NCBI GenBank assembly: GCA_001899685.1
Contig: MKWG01000031.1
Span: 2,355-66,354, forward strand
Length of the DNA stretch: 64,000 bases
Direction: 5' to 3'
DNA from: Sphingobacteriales bacterium 44-15
GTDB lineage: Bacteria > Bacteroidota > Bacteroidia > Chitinophagales > Chitinophagaceae
Both the position numbers and the translations under genes were made by a program. The notes under the pieces are model-generated. The model did no database searches. It was not told where the DNA came from and worked only from the letters and a program-made list of their open reading frames with translations. Position 1 is the stretch's first letter, and the number at the start of each line of letters is the position of its first letter. This document shows positions 25,846-34,639 of this stretch, piece after piece.

Positions 25846-28008
25846 CTATTGCTTCACCAGCTTCAGCTCTTTAATGATATTAGCAGCACCGCCCAGCTTA
25901 TCAATACACCATAATACATAGCGTACATCAACACATATAGTCCGGTTCAGGTCTTTGTCGAAGGCAAGCTTATGGCTAAGCGCTTCATAATTGCCGTCAA
26001 AGGCAAGGCCAATAAGATTTCCATTTCCGTCAATAACAGGCGATCCGGAATTGCCGCCGGTAATGTCATTATTGGTGATAAAGCATACTACCAGGTCATT
26101 TACCCTTTTATCTATGTATTGACCAAAATCTCTTTTCTTTACCAGCTCCACCAGCTTTTCCGGCAGGTCAAATTCATAATCGCCCGGGATATACTTCTCC
26201 ATCACTCCTTTCATCGTACTTAAATACTCGTATTTTACCGCATCGCGCGGGCTGTAGCTTTTAACATTGCCATAGCTTGTACGCATGGTAAACGTAGCAT
26301 CGGGATACATTTTCTTACCGGGGTACATTTGCATGATCCCTTTAAGATACAATCTTCCCAGCTCATCATTTTTTGAAACGAATTGCTGGTATAGCGGTTC
26401 ATATTTATTAAGATAGCTCTTAATAAAAGCGCTCGAATATGCAAATGCAGGATCATTCTGCAAAGCAACCGCATCGGGACTCCTGGCAAATGCTTCCCAT
26501 TTAGCATCACTGAATATCATTGTATTACTAAAGACAGCAGTGCTCCATTTTTTGTAGGTTGCCGGATCCTTCAGATCGCCGGATGAAGATTTAATTCCTT
26601 CGTAGAAACCTATAGGGTGCTGATTTTTGTCTATGTCGTTGTAAAACATTTCGCAGGTGGCAGCGAGTATCTGCTGATCTGAAACCCGGTTTTCATCAGC
26701 AAGGAATTTTTTTCTTGCTTCGGTGGCGGCTTCAATATCTTTTTTTACCACCGCAGCATCTGCTCCCTGCTTTAGCATATCGTTTTCCAGCTTCATTAAT
26801 GTACCTGCAAATTTTGCCAGAGGCGATCCGAGTATGCCCTCAAAAAGATATACCCGCTGTTTGGCATAGGGTCTCCATGCATCATAAGCTTTCGGCCATT
26901 CCGAAAAGATATTTTCAAACTCAGGACTGCCTTTTGCCCATTGCATAAATTTCTGCTCGTCCTGCTGCTTCTGCTCATAAATATGGTATTTGAGCAATTG
27001 TTTGGTTTCCCCGTCATAAAATTTCCAGTAGTTGGCAATACCTGCATAGCTGGAAGCTAACTGCAGCTTTACAGCAGGATCATTTTTCATCTGCGTGAAC
27101 ATTGCCTTAAGCCTTATATCCCGGAGCCCTACAAGGCTGGGATTATTGATATCTGTAGCCAGCCTGATCCCATAAGAAGTTTCATAGCGGTTGGTGCTGC
27201 CGGGATAGCCGAATATCATGGCGAAGTCTCCATCCTTAAACCCTTTGATGGAAACAGGCAGAAAATATTTGGGTTTAAGGGGAATATTGCCGGCCGTATA
27301 GTCGGACGGGCTGCCATCTTTGGAAGCATAAATCCTGAAAACAGAAAAATCGCCGGTATGCCTTGGCCACTCCCAATTGTCGGTATCTCCTCCGAATTTG
27401 CCCACGCTTTCCGGAGGAGCGCCTACCAGCCTGATATCGGTATACCGCTGGTAAATAAACACCAGGAACTGGTTGTTCTTAAAAAGAGGGCTGACCCTTG
27501 CCTCTATATTTTTTGAGGGATCTGAATATTGCGCATTGATGCCGGCTATGAGCGCTGCCTGCTTTTGGGAACGTTCCGTGCCGGACAACCCGTTGAGAAC
27601 GGAATCAAATTTTGCCGTAACATCTTCGATACGAAGAAGGAATTGTACACTTAGTCCTTTAGCCGGGATCTCCTGAGACTTATCATAGGCCCAAAACCCG
27701 TCTTTCAGGTAATTATGCTCTATGGTGCTTGCATCGGTAATGGCAGCATAGCCGCAATGATGATTGGTGAAGATCAATCCTTCATTGCTTACTATTTCGC
27801 CGGTACAGCCGCCGCCAAAAATGACGATGGCATCCTTGATGGAAGATTTATTTACACTATACAGTTGCTCGGACGTCAGCTTCAGCCCGTGTTTTACCAT
27901 ATCGGCATACACCTGCTTACCAAGCAGCAGCGGCAACCACATGCCTTCATCAGCCCGGGCGGTGAAAAGTGTTATGAATACAAGTAGCGTAGTTAAAGAC
28001 TTTTTCAT
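25846..28008 (-). CDS. S46-family dipeptidyl-peptidase, DPP7-like
   Basis: A 720-residue secreted exopeptidase that removes N-terminal dipeptides from oligopeptides in the periplasm. It has a signal peptide, a mature start DEGMWLPLLL, and a chymotrypsin-fold triad: His in FTNHHCGY, Asp in GGDTDNWEWPRHTGDF, Ser in TGGNSGSPV. The S1-site segment GLAFDGNYE has Gly where acidic-specific DPP11 enzymes have Arg, so a DPP7 preference for hydrophobic residues is more likely. The ATG at 28008 is used; an in-frame TTG lies nine bases upstream. A 13-bp dyad with a -7 box in its centre precedes the gene. With the adjacent SusC/SusD pair and the S9 peptidase it suggests peptide feeding. Confidence 0.9.
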   Translation of the reverse strand: MKKSLTTLLVFITLFTARADEGMWLPLLLGKQVYADMVKHGLKLTSEQLYSVNKSSIKDAIVIFGGGCTGEIVSNEGLIFTNHHCGYAAITDASTIEHNYLKDGFWAYDKSQEIPAKGLSVQFLLRIEDVTAKFDSVLNGLSGTERSQKQAALIAGINAQYSDPSKNIEARVSPLFKNNQFLVFIYQRYTDIRLVGAPPESVGKFGGDTDNWEWPRHTGDFSVFRIYASKDGSPSDYTAGNIPLKPKYFLPVSIKGFKDGDFAMIFGYPGSTNRYETSYGIRLATDINNPSLVGLRDIRLKAMFTQMKNDPAVKLQLASSYAGIANYWKFYDGETKQLLKYHIYEQKQQDEQKFMQWAKGSPEFENIFSEWPKAYDAWRPYAKQRVYLFEGILGSPLAKFAGTLMKLENDMLKQGADAAVVKKDIEAATEARKKFLADENRVSDQQILAATCEMFYNDIDKNQHPIGFYEGIKSSSGDLKDPATYKKWSTAVFSNTMIFSDAKWEAFARSPDAVALQNDPAFAYSSAFIKSYLNKYEPLYQQFVSKNDELGRLYLKGIMQMYPGKKMYPDATFTMRTSYGNVKSYSPRDAVKYEYLSTMKGVMEKYIPGDYEFDLPEKLVELVKKRDFGQYIDKRVNDLVVCFITNNDITGGNSGSPVIDGNGNLIGLAFDGNYEALSHKLAFDKDLNRTICVDVRYVLWCIDKLGGAANIIKELKLVKQ

Positions 28009-28013
28009 CGTGC

Positions 28014-28049
28014 ACAATTTTTACATAACAAACCTAATGTAAAAATTGT
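28014..28049 (-). promoter_or_regulatory. Dyad-symmetric operator enclosing the -7 box of the S46 peptidase gene
   Basis: ACAATTTTTACAT (28014-28026) and ATGTAAAAATTGT (28037-28049) are perfect inverse complements. The ten bases between them end with CAAACCTA, which on the minus strand is the -7 box TAGGTTTG at 28029-28036. The start codon is at 28008. A dimeric repressor covering the box is a natural reading; a leader hairpin is the alternative. No clear -33 was found. Confidence 0.55.
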
Positions 28050-28092
28050 AAGATTCGGGAATGAAAAAGGAAAGTATGGAGAAAGAATTTGT

Positions 28093-28118
28093 CGGGCGGG
28101 CTACATCTTTCCCGCCCG
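28093..28118 (-). terminator. GC-rich hairpin after the 28135-28545 gene
   Basis: CGGGCGGG and CCCGCCCG form an 8-bp stem with a ten-base loop, 17 bases after the stop of the small secreted-protein gene. The sequence following it on the minus strand is only moderately U-rich (AAATTCTTTC). Confidence 0.5.
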
Positions 28119-28134
28119 CAATCCTCTTAAATGG

Positions 28135-28545
28135 CTATTTAATCCTTGTTACCAGCACGTCTTCCACTAAACGTGTTTTGGTAGTAATCACAAAGGTTTT
28201 GTTATAGTTGCTTTTTTTGTCATTGATAATGAATACCAGTTTACTCGATTCTATTTTAGGTAAAGAAAACCTTTTTTCAAAGGAGATATCCGTAAAAGAA
28301 TTTTGGTACAGCGTTGTACCATCTGCATCCCTGATGATTACAAAGAATTTTGAAGCATCAGCATTGGCATATTTTACATTAAAAATCAGCGATTGCTCGT
28401 CTGTGCCAAGATATTTGACGGTTACCTCATCTTCTACAGGATCAACCTGTAACGATGCGCCTGCTATGGCCGGGATAGTAATTACTGCAATAGCAATGAC
28501 CATTACTGACTTGCGGGCTGCTGAAAAAAAACTACGTGATTCCAT
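28135..28545 (-). CDS. Small secreted protein of unknown function
   Basis: A 136-residue protein not recognised as a named family. The start ATG at 28545 gives MESRSFFSAARKSVMVIAIA followed by VITIPAIAGAS, a signal peptide cleaved near residue 35. The mature part is about 100 residues, predicted to be beta-rich (VTVKYLGTDEQSLIFNVKY, FFVIIRDADGTTLYQNSF). This resembles small periplasmic immunoglobulin-like proteins seen widely in Chitinophagaceae. It lies between two secreted peptidase genes on the same strand and ends at a GC-rich hairpin, so it is likely its own unit. Confidence 0.6.
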   Translation of the reverse strand: MESRSFFSAARKSVMVIAIAVITIPAIAGASLQVDPVEDEVTVKYLGTDEQSLIFNVKYANADASKFFVIIRDADGTTLYQNSFTDISFEKRFSLPKIESSKLVFIINDKKSNYNKTFVITTKTRLVEDVLVTRIK

Positions 28546-28889
28546 ATATATTTGTTTTAGTTTACTTTTATGGAAGCAATACATACGCTATATTAATATG
28601 ATACAAATCGAAAATCCGGCGAGCAAAAGTCAGTTCATATAAAATTTCAATGGCTGAGCAAAAGATATAGCAATTATCGCGGGGAAGAAGAAGCGCTAAA
28701 AAAGCACCGGGGAACCATTACCATTCAGTAACCTGTATTTGCAACACGAAATTATGGAAAATCGTATTCGAAGTAAAGAACATCCGAACAATTCGCAGAA
28801 ACTTTACATTCTATTAATATAGAAAAATATAGAAGGGTAGTAGTAAAAGCAGCGAAAATTATATCTGCATTTTTATATATTAATGAAGA
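28546..28889. other. 344-base AT-rich spacer
   Basis: It separates the small secreted-protein gene from the S9 peptidase gene. No consensus promoter, RNA gene or repeat of the families described here was recognised in it. Confidence 0.4.
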
Positions 28890-31052
28890 TTATTTTTCAA
28901 TGTTTTCAAGTGTAAATAAAAATGCATATTCAAGCGCCACATCCTTCAAATAATCAAATCTTCCTGAAGCTCCTCCATGCCCGTAATCCATATTGGTATG
29001 CAGCAAAAGAATGTTATCACCGGTTTTGGTCGCTCTTAATTTGGCTACCCATTTTGCAGGCTCAAAATATTGTACCTGGCTGTCGTGCAATCCTGTAGTA
29101 ACAAGCATATTGGGATAATCTTTCTTTTCTACATTTTCATAAGGCGAATAAGATTTCATATACTCATACGCCTCCTTGTGTTCAGGGTTGCCCCATTCAT
29201 CATATTCATTAGTGGTCAGTGGTATGCCGGCATCAAGCATGGTGTTTACCACATCCACAAAAGGTACCTGTGCGATAACCCCATGCCAGAGCCCCGGCGC
29301 CATGTTTACCACTGCGCCCATCAACAATCCACCTGCACTTCCACCCTGTGCATAAAGATGCTTTTTTGAAGTATACTTTTCCCTGACCAGGAATTCAGCA
29401 CAGTCAATGAAGTCGGTGAATGTATTTTTCTTTTTCATCATTTTCCCGTCTTCATACCATTCACGCCCCATTTCCTCTCCTCCGCGGATATGTGCAATGG
29501 CAAAAACAAAGCCGCGGTTGAGCAAGCTCAGCCTGCTGCTGTTGAATGCAGCGTCCATAACGGCTCCATAAGAGCCATAGCCATAGAGCAACAGTGGTGC
29601 ATTGCCATTCTTCTCAAATCCTTTTTTGTATACAATCGATACCGGGACAGGAGTGCCATCTTTCGCGGTGGCAAACAAGCGCTCAGTAACATAATCTTCA
29701 CGGTTGTAGCCGCCAACTACTTCCTGCTGCTTTTTCAAATCCTTTTGACGGGTGCTCATATTATAATCATACACTGAGTTGGGAGTAACAAGCGATGTGT
29801 AACTATACCTGATAATATCGGTATTAAACTCCGGGTTGGGACCCGGGCTCACCCGATATGCAGGCTCGCCAAAATCTATATAATGGTCTTCGCCATTGGA
29901 CAGGTTATGTATGCGTAATTGAACAAGTCCATTCTTTCTCTCTGTGACCACATAAAAATTTTTAAACACATCAATATCTTCGAGGAGAACATCTTTGCGA
30001 TGGGGAATTACCTCTTTCCAGTGGCTGCTGTCTGTCTGGCCGAACGGACAATCCATCAGCCGGAAGTTTTTAGCATCAAGATTGGTAACTATATAAAACC
30101 TGTCGTCGATATCGCTTACACTGTATAATACATCCTTCATCCTCGGTTGAAATACCCGGAAAAAATCATTGGGATTATCTGCGCTTATAAAGCGTACTTC
30201 GGAAGACAGGGTAGCCTGAGAAACGATATAGATAAACCTTCCCGATTTAGATTTTTCCACTCCGATATAATTAGAAGGATCTTTTTCTTCGTATACCGTT
30301 ACATCTGCAGAGGCATCACTCTGTAACCTGTGCCGCCTGATCTTTTCTGATAATAATGTTTCAGGGTTGTTCTGTGTATAGAATAGTGTTTGATTATCAG
30401 CAGCCCATGCCGATGCTCCGCTTGCGCCTTTGATACCTTCGTACAATATTTCACCGGTCTCCAAATTCTTTACATAAATATCGTATTGCCTGCGCGACAC
30501 GGTGTCTACAGCAAAAGCCAGTAAACGGTTATCCTCACTCACATTAAAGCCTGCTGCAGCATAGTAAGGATGTCCATGGGCAAGTTCATCCACATCCAGC
30601 AGTATTTCTTCCGGAGCATCCAGGCTTCCTTTTTTACGACAATATTTAAAATATTGCTTACCATCTTCAGTACGGGTATAATAGTAATACCCGTTCTTAA
30701 AAACAGGGACAGACTCATCTTTTTCTTTGATCCTCCCTTTCATTTCTTCGAAGAGCTGTTGTTGGAGTAATTTTGTTCCGCTCATCATCGTATCCTGGTA
30801 AGCATTCTCTTCTTTCAGGTACTCCACTACAGCATCACTGTCCGGTCCCTTTTTGAAATAATCAATCATCCAGTAATAATTATCTGCAACAGTATCACCA
30901 TGAATAGTTCTTATATGTGGTTTGATCTTTGCTACGGGCGGTTGTATTCCCTTGGGCCAATGAAATGTCATATTGTTTTTGTTTGAAGATATATTACACG
31001 AAATGGTAAAACATGTTACCATGATAGCAAGCAATATAGATAGTGTTCTCAT
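28890..31052 (-). CDS. S9A prolyl oligopeptidase / oligopeptidase B-like lipoprotein
   Basis: A 720-residue serine peptidase. N-terminal signal with lipobox TISC (Cys at about residue 19), then a beta-propeller that restricts access to oligopeptides, then the alpha/beta-hydrolase domain. Catalytic Ser is in QGGSAGGLL, Asp in TGLHDSQVQY, His in DYGHGGASGR. YGYGSYG and the HIRGGEEMGREWYEDGK block are diagnostic of the oligopeptidase B branch, which prefers cleavage after basic residues. The ATG at 31052 gives a clean lipoprotein signal; the frame extends upstream to 31094 without support. It likely works with the S46 peptidase in the periplasm. Confidence 0.88.
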   Translation of the reverse strand: MRTLSILLAIMVTCFTISCNISSNKNNMTFHWPKGIQPPVAKIKPHIRTIHGDTVADNYYWMIDYFKKGPDSDAVVEYLKEENAYQDTMMSGTKLLQQQLFEEMKGRIKEKDESVPVFKNGYYYYTRTEDGKQYFKYCRKKGSLDAPEEILLDVDELAHGHPYYAAAGFNVSEDNRLLAFAVDTVSRRQYDIYVKNLETGEILYEGIKGASGASAWAADNQTLFYTQNNPETLLSEKIRRHRLQSDASADVTVYEEKDPSNYIGVEKSKSGRFIYIVSQATLSSEVRFISADNPNDFFRVFQPRMKDVLYSVSDIDDRFYIVTNLDAKNFRLMDCPFGQTDSSHWKEVIPHRKDVLLEDIDVFKNFYVVTERKNGLVQLRIHNLSNGEDHYIDFGEPAYRVSPGPNPEFNTDIIRYSYTSLVTPNSVYDYNMSTRQKDLKKQQEVVGGYNREDYVTERLFATAKDGTPVPVSIVYKKGFEKNGNAPLLLYGYGSYGAVMDAAFNSSRLSLLNRGFVFAIAHIRGGEEMGREWYEDGKMMKKKNTFTDFIDCAEFLVREKYTSKKHLYAQGGSAGGLLMGAVVNMAPGLWHGVIAQVPFVDVVNTMLDAGIPLTTNEYDEWGNPEHKEAYEYMKSYSPYENVEKKDYPNMLVTTGLHDSQVQYFEPAKWVAKLRATKTGDNILLLHTNMDYGHGGASGRFDYLKDVALEYAFLFTLENIEK

Positions 31053-31138
31053 TATAACAAATATTGAAGTATTGAAGCAGCAACAGAGGTTCAATCAGGC
31101 GATGGCTTATGACAAATCAGTTGTGATAATCTAACGTT

Positions 31139-31235
31139 GTTAAATGTGAGACGTGAAAAGTGAAAGTTCGTTTCACGCCTCACATCTCACGTCTCACAAA
31201 AATATACAGACATAATTTGATTGAGCTAATACTAA
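31139..31235. repeat. Heptad-family hairpin repeat, copy 2
   Basis: GTGAGACGTGAAAAGTGAAA on the left and TTTCACGCCTCACATCTCAC on the right form a hairpin with 7-base periodicity. The element ends with TTGATTGAGCTAATACTA, the same end as at 34614-34634. It lies between the S9 peptidase start and the dxs stop. Confidence 0.75.
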
Positions 31236-31246
31236 ATGGGTCCGGG

Positions 31247-33166
31247 TCATAGCACCCGTATTGCTGCGCTCATCATTTTTCTTACAGTATCGGCTATCCC
31301 CGCGGCATCATATCCCGCTTCTTTCTGCAGTTCCCTGCAGGTTCCATGCTCAATGATATGATCGGGAATACCCAGTATCTGCACTTCTGCATGGTAGTGG
31401 TTTGCAACCATAAATTCCAGCACCGCGCTTCCAAAGCCACCTTTTACAGTGCCGTCTTCTACGGTGATTATCTTTGAGAACTTACTAAAAACTTCATGAA
31501 GAAGCGCTTCATCCAGCGGCTTTGCAAACCGCATATCGTAATGGGCAGGATTCAGCCCGTCTGTTCTCAGATCTCTTATAGCGGCAGCGGCAAAATTACC
31601 GGGATGTCCAAACGACAAAATAGCAATATCTGCTCCGTCTTTAAGCTTTCTTCCTGTACCTATTTTTATTTCCTGCATTTCCTTTCTCCATTCCGGCATT
31701 ACTCCTTCCCCACGCGGATAACGGATGACAAAGGGGCTGGCAGTAGTTTCCAACTGAGCGGTATACATAAGGTTGCGCAGCTCACTTTCATTCATTGGCG
31801 CGCTTACTATCATGTTAGGGATACAGCGCATATAGGCAATATCATACGCGCCATGATGAGTAGCGCCATCTTCTCCTACAAGCCCGGCGCGGTCAAGACA
31901 AAAAACCACCGGGAGATTTTGGATAGCCACATCATGTACCACCTGGTCATAAGCTCTTTGCATAAAAGAAGAGTAGATATTGCAAAATATCCTCAACCCC
32001 TGGGTAGCCATTCCGGCGCTCAATGTTACGGCATGCTGCTCGCATATCCCTACATCAAGAGCCCTGTCGGGCATTTTGTCCATCATGAATTTAAGCGAAG
32101 ACCCGGTAGGCATTGCAGGTGTTATGCCAAATATTTTATCATTCTTTTCCGCCAGCTCAATAATGGTATGCCCGAATACGTCCTGGTATTTGGGAGGCTG
32201 GGGAAGCTCATACTTCTTTTTATAAATTTCCCCGGTTATTTTATCAAACAAGCCGGGTGCATGCCATTTGGTCTGATCCTGCTCTGCCAGGGTATATCCT
32301 TTTCCTTTTACGGTAAGTATATGCAACAATTTGGGACCGGGGATCTTTTTAAGATCCTGCAGAATATCAACCAGCTTGGAAACATTATGCCCGTCTATAG
32401 GGCCAAAGTACCGCAGGTTGAGCGCCTCAAATAAATTGCTGCTTTTGCTCACAAATCCTTTAATGCTGTGCTCCAGCTTGCTGGCCATTTCCCTCGTAAA
32501 GCGTTTCCCCACGGGCAACTTGCCCAATGCATGCCAGATATCGTCCTTGAATTTATTATAGGTGTGGGAGGTAGTAATATCGGTAAGGTATTCTTTCAGC
32601 GCGCCTACATTCTGATCTATGCTCATGCAGTTGTCGTTGAGAATAATCAGCATATCGGCGTCGGATACGCCGGCATGGTTCATCCCCTCAAAAGCAAGGC
32701 CTGCCGTCATTGCTCCATCCCCAATGATCGCTACGGACTTCCTGTCTTCCCCTTTGTATTTTGCGGCAAGCGCCATTCCAAGGGCGGCCGAAATAGAAGT
32801 GGAAGAATGACCTACCCCAAAGCTGTCATATTCACTTTCCGCACGACGGGGAAAGCCGCTGATGCCATTATATTTTCTGTTAGTGAAAAAATTGTCGCGC
32901 CTGCCGGTAAGTATTTTGTGCCCGTACGCCTGGTGACCTACATCCCAAACCAACTGGTCGTAAGGAGTATTAAAAACATAATGAAGCGCTACCGACAGCT
33001 CTACCACACCCAGGCTTGCGCCGAAATGCCCCCCATGCACACTAACCACATCAATAATATACTGACGCAATTCATCACACACCTGGAGCAATTGCTCTTT
33101 GCTTAGCTTTTTCAGGTCTGCGGGGCTTTGGATGTTTTGTAAAAGAGGACCCGGTGCTATTTCCAT
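31247..33166 (-). CDS. dxs: 1-deoxy-D-xylulose-5-phosphate synthase
   Basis: A 639-residue thiamine-diphosphate enzyme that condenses pyruvate with glyceraldehyde-3-phosphate, the first step of the MEP isoprenoid pathway. GGHFGASLGVVEL and WDVGHQAYGHKILTGR mark the N-terminus. The TPP/Mg motif is GDGAMTAGLAFE...ILNDN, the transketolase-like middle has GLVGEDGATHHGAYDIAY, and the C-terminal domain has VEDGTVKGGFGSAV. Length is normal. It is a single-gene unit flanked on both sides by heptad-family repeats. Confidence 0.96.
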   Translation of the reverse strand: MEIAPGPLLQNIQSPADLKKLSKEQLLQVCDELRQYIIDVVSVHGGHFGASLGVVELSVALHYVFNTPYDQLVWDVGHQAYGHKILTGRRDNFFTNRKYNGISGFPRRAESEYDSFGVGHSSTSISAALGMALAAKYKGEDRKSVAIIGDGAMTAGLAFEGMNHAGVSDADMLIILNDNCMSIDQNVGALKEYLTDITTSHTYNKFKDDIWHALGKLPVGKRFTREMASKLEHSIKGFVSKSSNLFEALNLRYFGPIDGHNVSKLVDILQDLKKIPGPKLLHILTVKGKGYTLAEQDQTKWHAPGLFDKITGEIYKKKYELPQPPKYQDVFGHTIIELAEKNDKIFGITPAMPTGSSLKFMMDKMPDRALDVGICEQHAVTLSAGMATQGLRIFCNIYSSFMQRAYDQVVHDVAIQNLPVVFCLDRAGLVGEDGATHHGAYDIAYMRCIPNMIVSAPMNESELRNLMYTAQLETTASPFVIRYPRGEGVMPEWRKEMQEIKIGTGRKLKDGADIAILSFGHPGNFAAAAIRDLRTDGLNPAHYDMRFAKPLDEALLHEVFSKFSKIITVEDGTVKGGFGSAVLEFMVANHYHAEVQILGIPDHIIEHGTCRELQKEAGYDAAGIADTVRKMMSAAIRVL

Positions 33167-33186
33167 TCATGTAATTTAAAGTAAAA

Positions 33187-33194
33187 CAAAATTA
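33187..33194 (-). promoter_or_regulatory. Putative -7 box of dxs
   Basis: TAATTTTG on the minus strand, 20 bases before the dxs start codon, fits TAnnTTTG. No -33 TTTG lies at the expected distance, so support is partial. Confidence 0.35.
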
Positions 33195-33228
33195 ATACAT
33201 AAATATTTTCCGGGGAATGGAATTATCA

Positions 33229-33357
33229 AAGTGGTAAGACGTAAGTGATAAGTAGTAAGGATGATTGATATACACAGGGTTATGTCAAACGTGAGAAGTG
33301 AGACGATAAAGGTGAGAGATACTCTCACGTCTCACGTCTCACGTTTTTCCTATCCCG
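33229..33357. repeat. Heptad-family hairpin repeat, copy 3
   Basis: It begins with four GGTAAGN-type heptamers (GTGGTAAGACGTAAGTGATA AGTAGTAAGG), followed by GATTGATATACA, TGTCAAACGTGAG, and a hairpin with arms GTGAGACGATAAAGGTGAGA and TCTCACGTCTCACGTCTCAC. The right arm is three exact TCTCACG heptamers. Orientation is reversed relative to copy 1. It fills the dxs/sensor-kinase divergent spacer. Confidence 0.75.
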
Positions 33358-33434
33358 GCCTGCCGCTGACCCCCTAAAATCACCATTAATAACACAATTT
33401 TTTCAGCAACTACCGGAAATGTTTAGATTTGAAT

Positions 33435-34532
33435 ATGCTATCAAGGATCTCAAAATACTGGTGGTGCCAGATTTGCGGATGGGGCGGCTTGTCTGTTATG
33501 AATATTTTCTTCGAGTATTCCTATGGCGACGGGGTATCGGGAAAATTTTTTGGCAGGCTTGTCATAGTGCTGGCATTAGGAATTCCTATCACCCATATTT
33601 TCCGGAATATCATAGTGAACCGCAACTGGCTTAACCTTCCTTTTGAGAAAATGATACTTCGTCTCTTTGTTATGCTGGTTGCCGGTAGTTTCATCTATTC
33701 CTTCCTGTCGTTGAGGCTGTTTGAGTGGCTCCATTTGTCAGAAATAGCGACTACACGTAAAAAACCATTTTTTGACAGGGTCATCTTCAAATTCTTCGAC
33801 AGTTTTGTGGTATTGATGGTATGGGTGCTCATCTACTATATATACCATTACTTCCAGAAAAATAAAAAGCAGGAAGTGGATACCTTCCGGCTGCAGTCGC
33901 TGGTAAAGGAGCTGGAGCTCAAAACTATCAAATCACATATTAATCCCCACTTCATTTTTAATTCGCTTAACAGCATTCGGGCATTGGTAGATGAAAACCC
34001 GGAACGGGCAAGACGGGCAATAACTGAATTAAGCAATATTCTACGGAGCAGCATGCAAACAGAGAAAATGGAAACCGTGCCTTTGGAGCAGGAGCTTAGC
34101 ATCGTTAAAGATTACCTGGCGCTTGAGCAGATGCGTTTTGAAGAAAGGCTGAAGGTGAACTTCAACATAGATGAAGATACGCTTGATCAGCCGATACCGC
34201 CAATGATGCTCCAGACACTGGCAGAAAACGCTATCAAGCATGGTATAAGCAAACAGGTAGACGGAGGCACCGTAACCATTATTTCTGATTTTGTAGATGA
34301 CCATCACGAGCTTGTGATACGCAACAGCGGGATATTGAACGGCAATTCGGGATACAAAGGATTTGGATTGCAAAGCACACAGGACAGGCTGAACCTTTTA
34401 TTTGGAGGCAAGGCGAGTTTTTCGATTAAAGATGTGCCAGGCAATATGGTTGAAGCAAAAGTGATCATGCCGGCGTGGCGATATGAGAGAAGAGAAACGT
34501 CAGGAGGGAGAAACATGAAAAGTGAAAAGTGA
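33435..34532 (+). CDS. LytS-type sensor histidine kinase
   Basis: A 365-residue membrane sensor kinase. Three hydrophobic segments (about residues 42-61, 74-95 and 122-140) are followed by a coiled linker and the His_kinase (PF06580) domain. The phospho-acceptor motif is KSHINPHFIFNSLN with H172. An ATPase domain follows with the N-box LAENAIKHG and a GFGLQSTQDRLNLLFG G-box. There is no separate extracytoplasmic sensor domain. The ATG at 33435 is used; a TTG lies six bases before. The last roughly 14 codons (RRETSGGRNMKSEK) are encoded by an inserted repeat. It pairs with the LytTR regulator that follows. Confidence 0.88.
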   Translation: MLSRISKYWWCQICGWGGLSVMNIFFEYSYGDGVSGKFFGRLVIVLALGIPITHIFRNIIVNRNWLNLPFEKMILRLFVMLVAGSFIYSFLSLRLFEWLHLSEIATTRKKPFFDRVIFKFFDSFVVLMVWVLIYYIYHYFQKNKKQEVDTFRLQSLVKELELKTIKSHINPHFIFNSLNSIRALVDENPERARRAITELSNILRSSMQTEKMETVPLEQELSIVKDYLALEQMRFEERLKVNFNIDEDTLDQPIPPMMLQTLAENAIKHGISKQVDGGTVTIISDFVDDHHELVIRNSGILNGNSGYKGFGLQSTQDRLNLLFGGKASFSIKDVPGNMVEAKVIMPAWRYERRETSGGRNMKSEK

Positions 34533-34638
34533 GAGGCGGAGAACATAAGGAGCGGGACGTTAAAGGTGAAAGATATTTTCACGTCTCACATTTCACCTCT
34601 CCCGATAATACAATTTGGATTGATTTAATACTACACAA
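34480..34638. repeat. Heptad-family hairpin repeat, copy 4, overlapping the kinase 3' end
   Basis: It runs from inside the last codons of the sensor kinase to the start codon of the response regulator. The left part (GTGAAAAGTGAGAGGCGGAG), the middle AAAGGTGAAAGATATTTTCAC and the right TCTCACATTTCACCTCTCCC have the family's period. The far end, TTGGATTGATTTAATACTAC, matches copy 2. Confidence 0.75.
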
Positions 34639-34639
34639 T

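Noticed and set aside
31496-32434. 312-residue plus-strand open frame
   Set aside because: Antisense to the well-supported dxs gene.
34529-34639. 37-residue N-terminal extension of the LytTR regulator
   Set aside because: The extension is translated heptad repeat; the receiver domain starts normally at the ATG at 34640.
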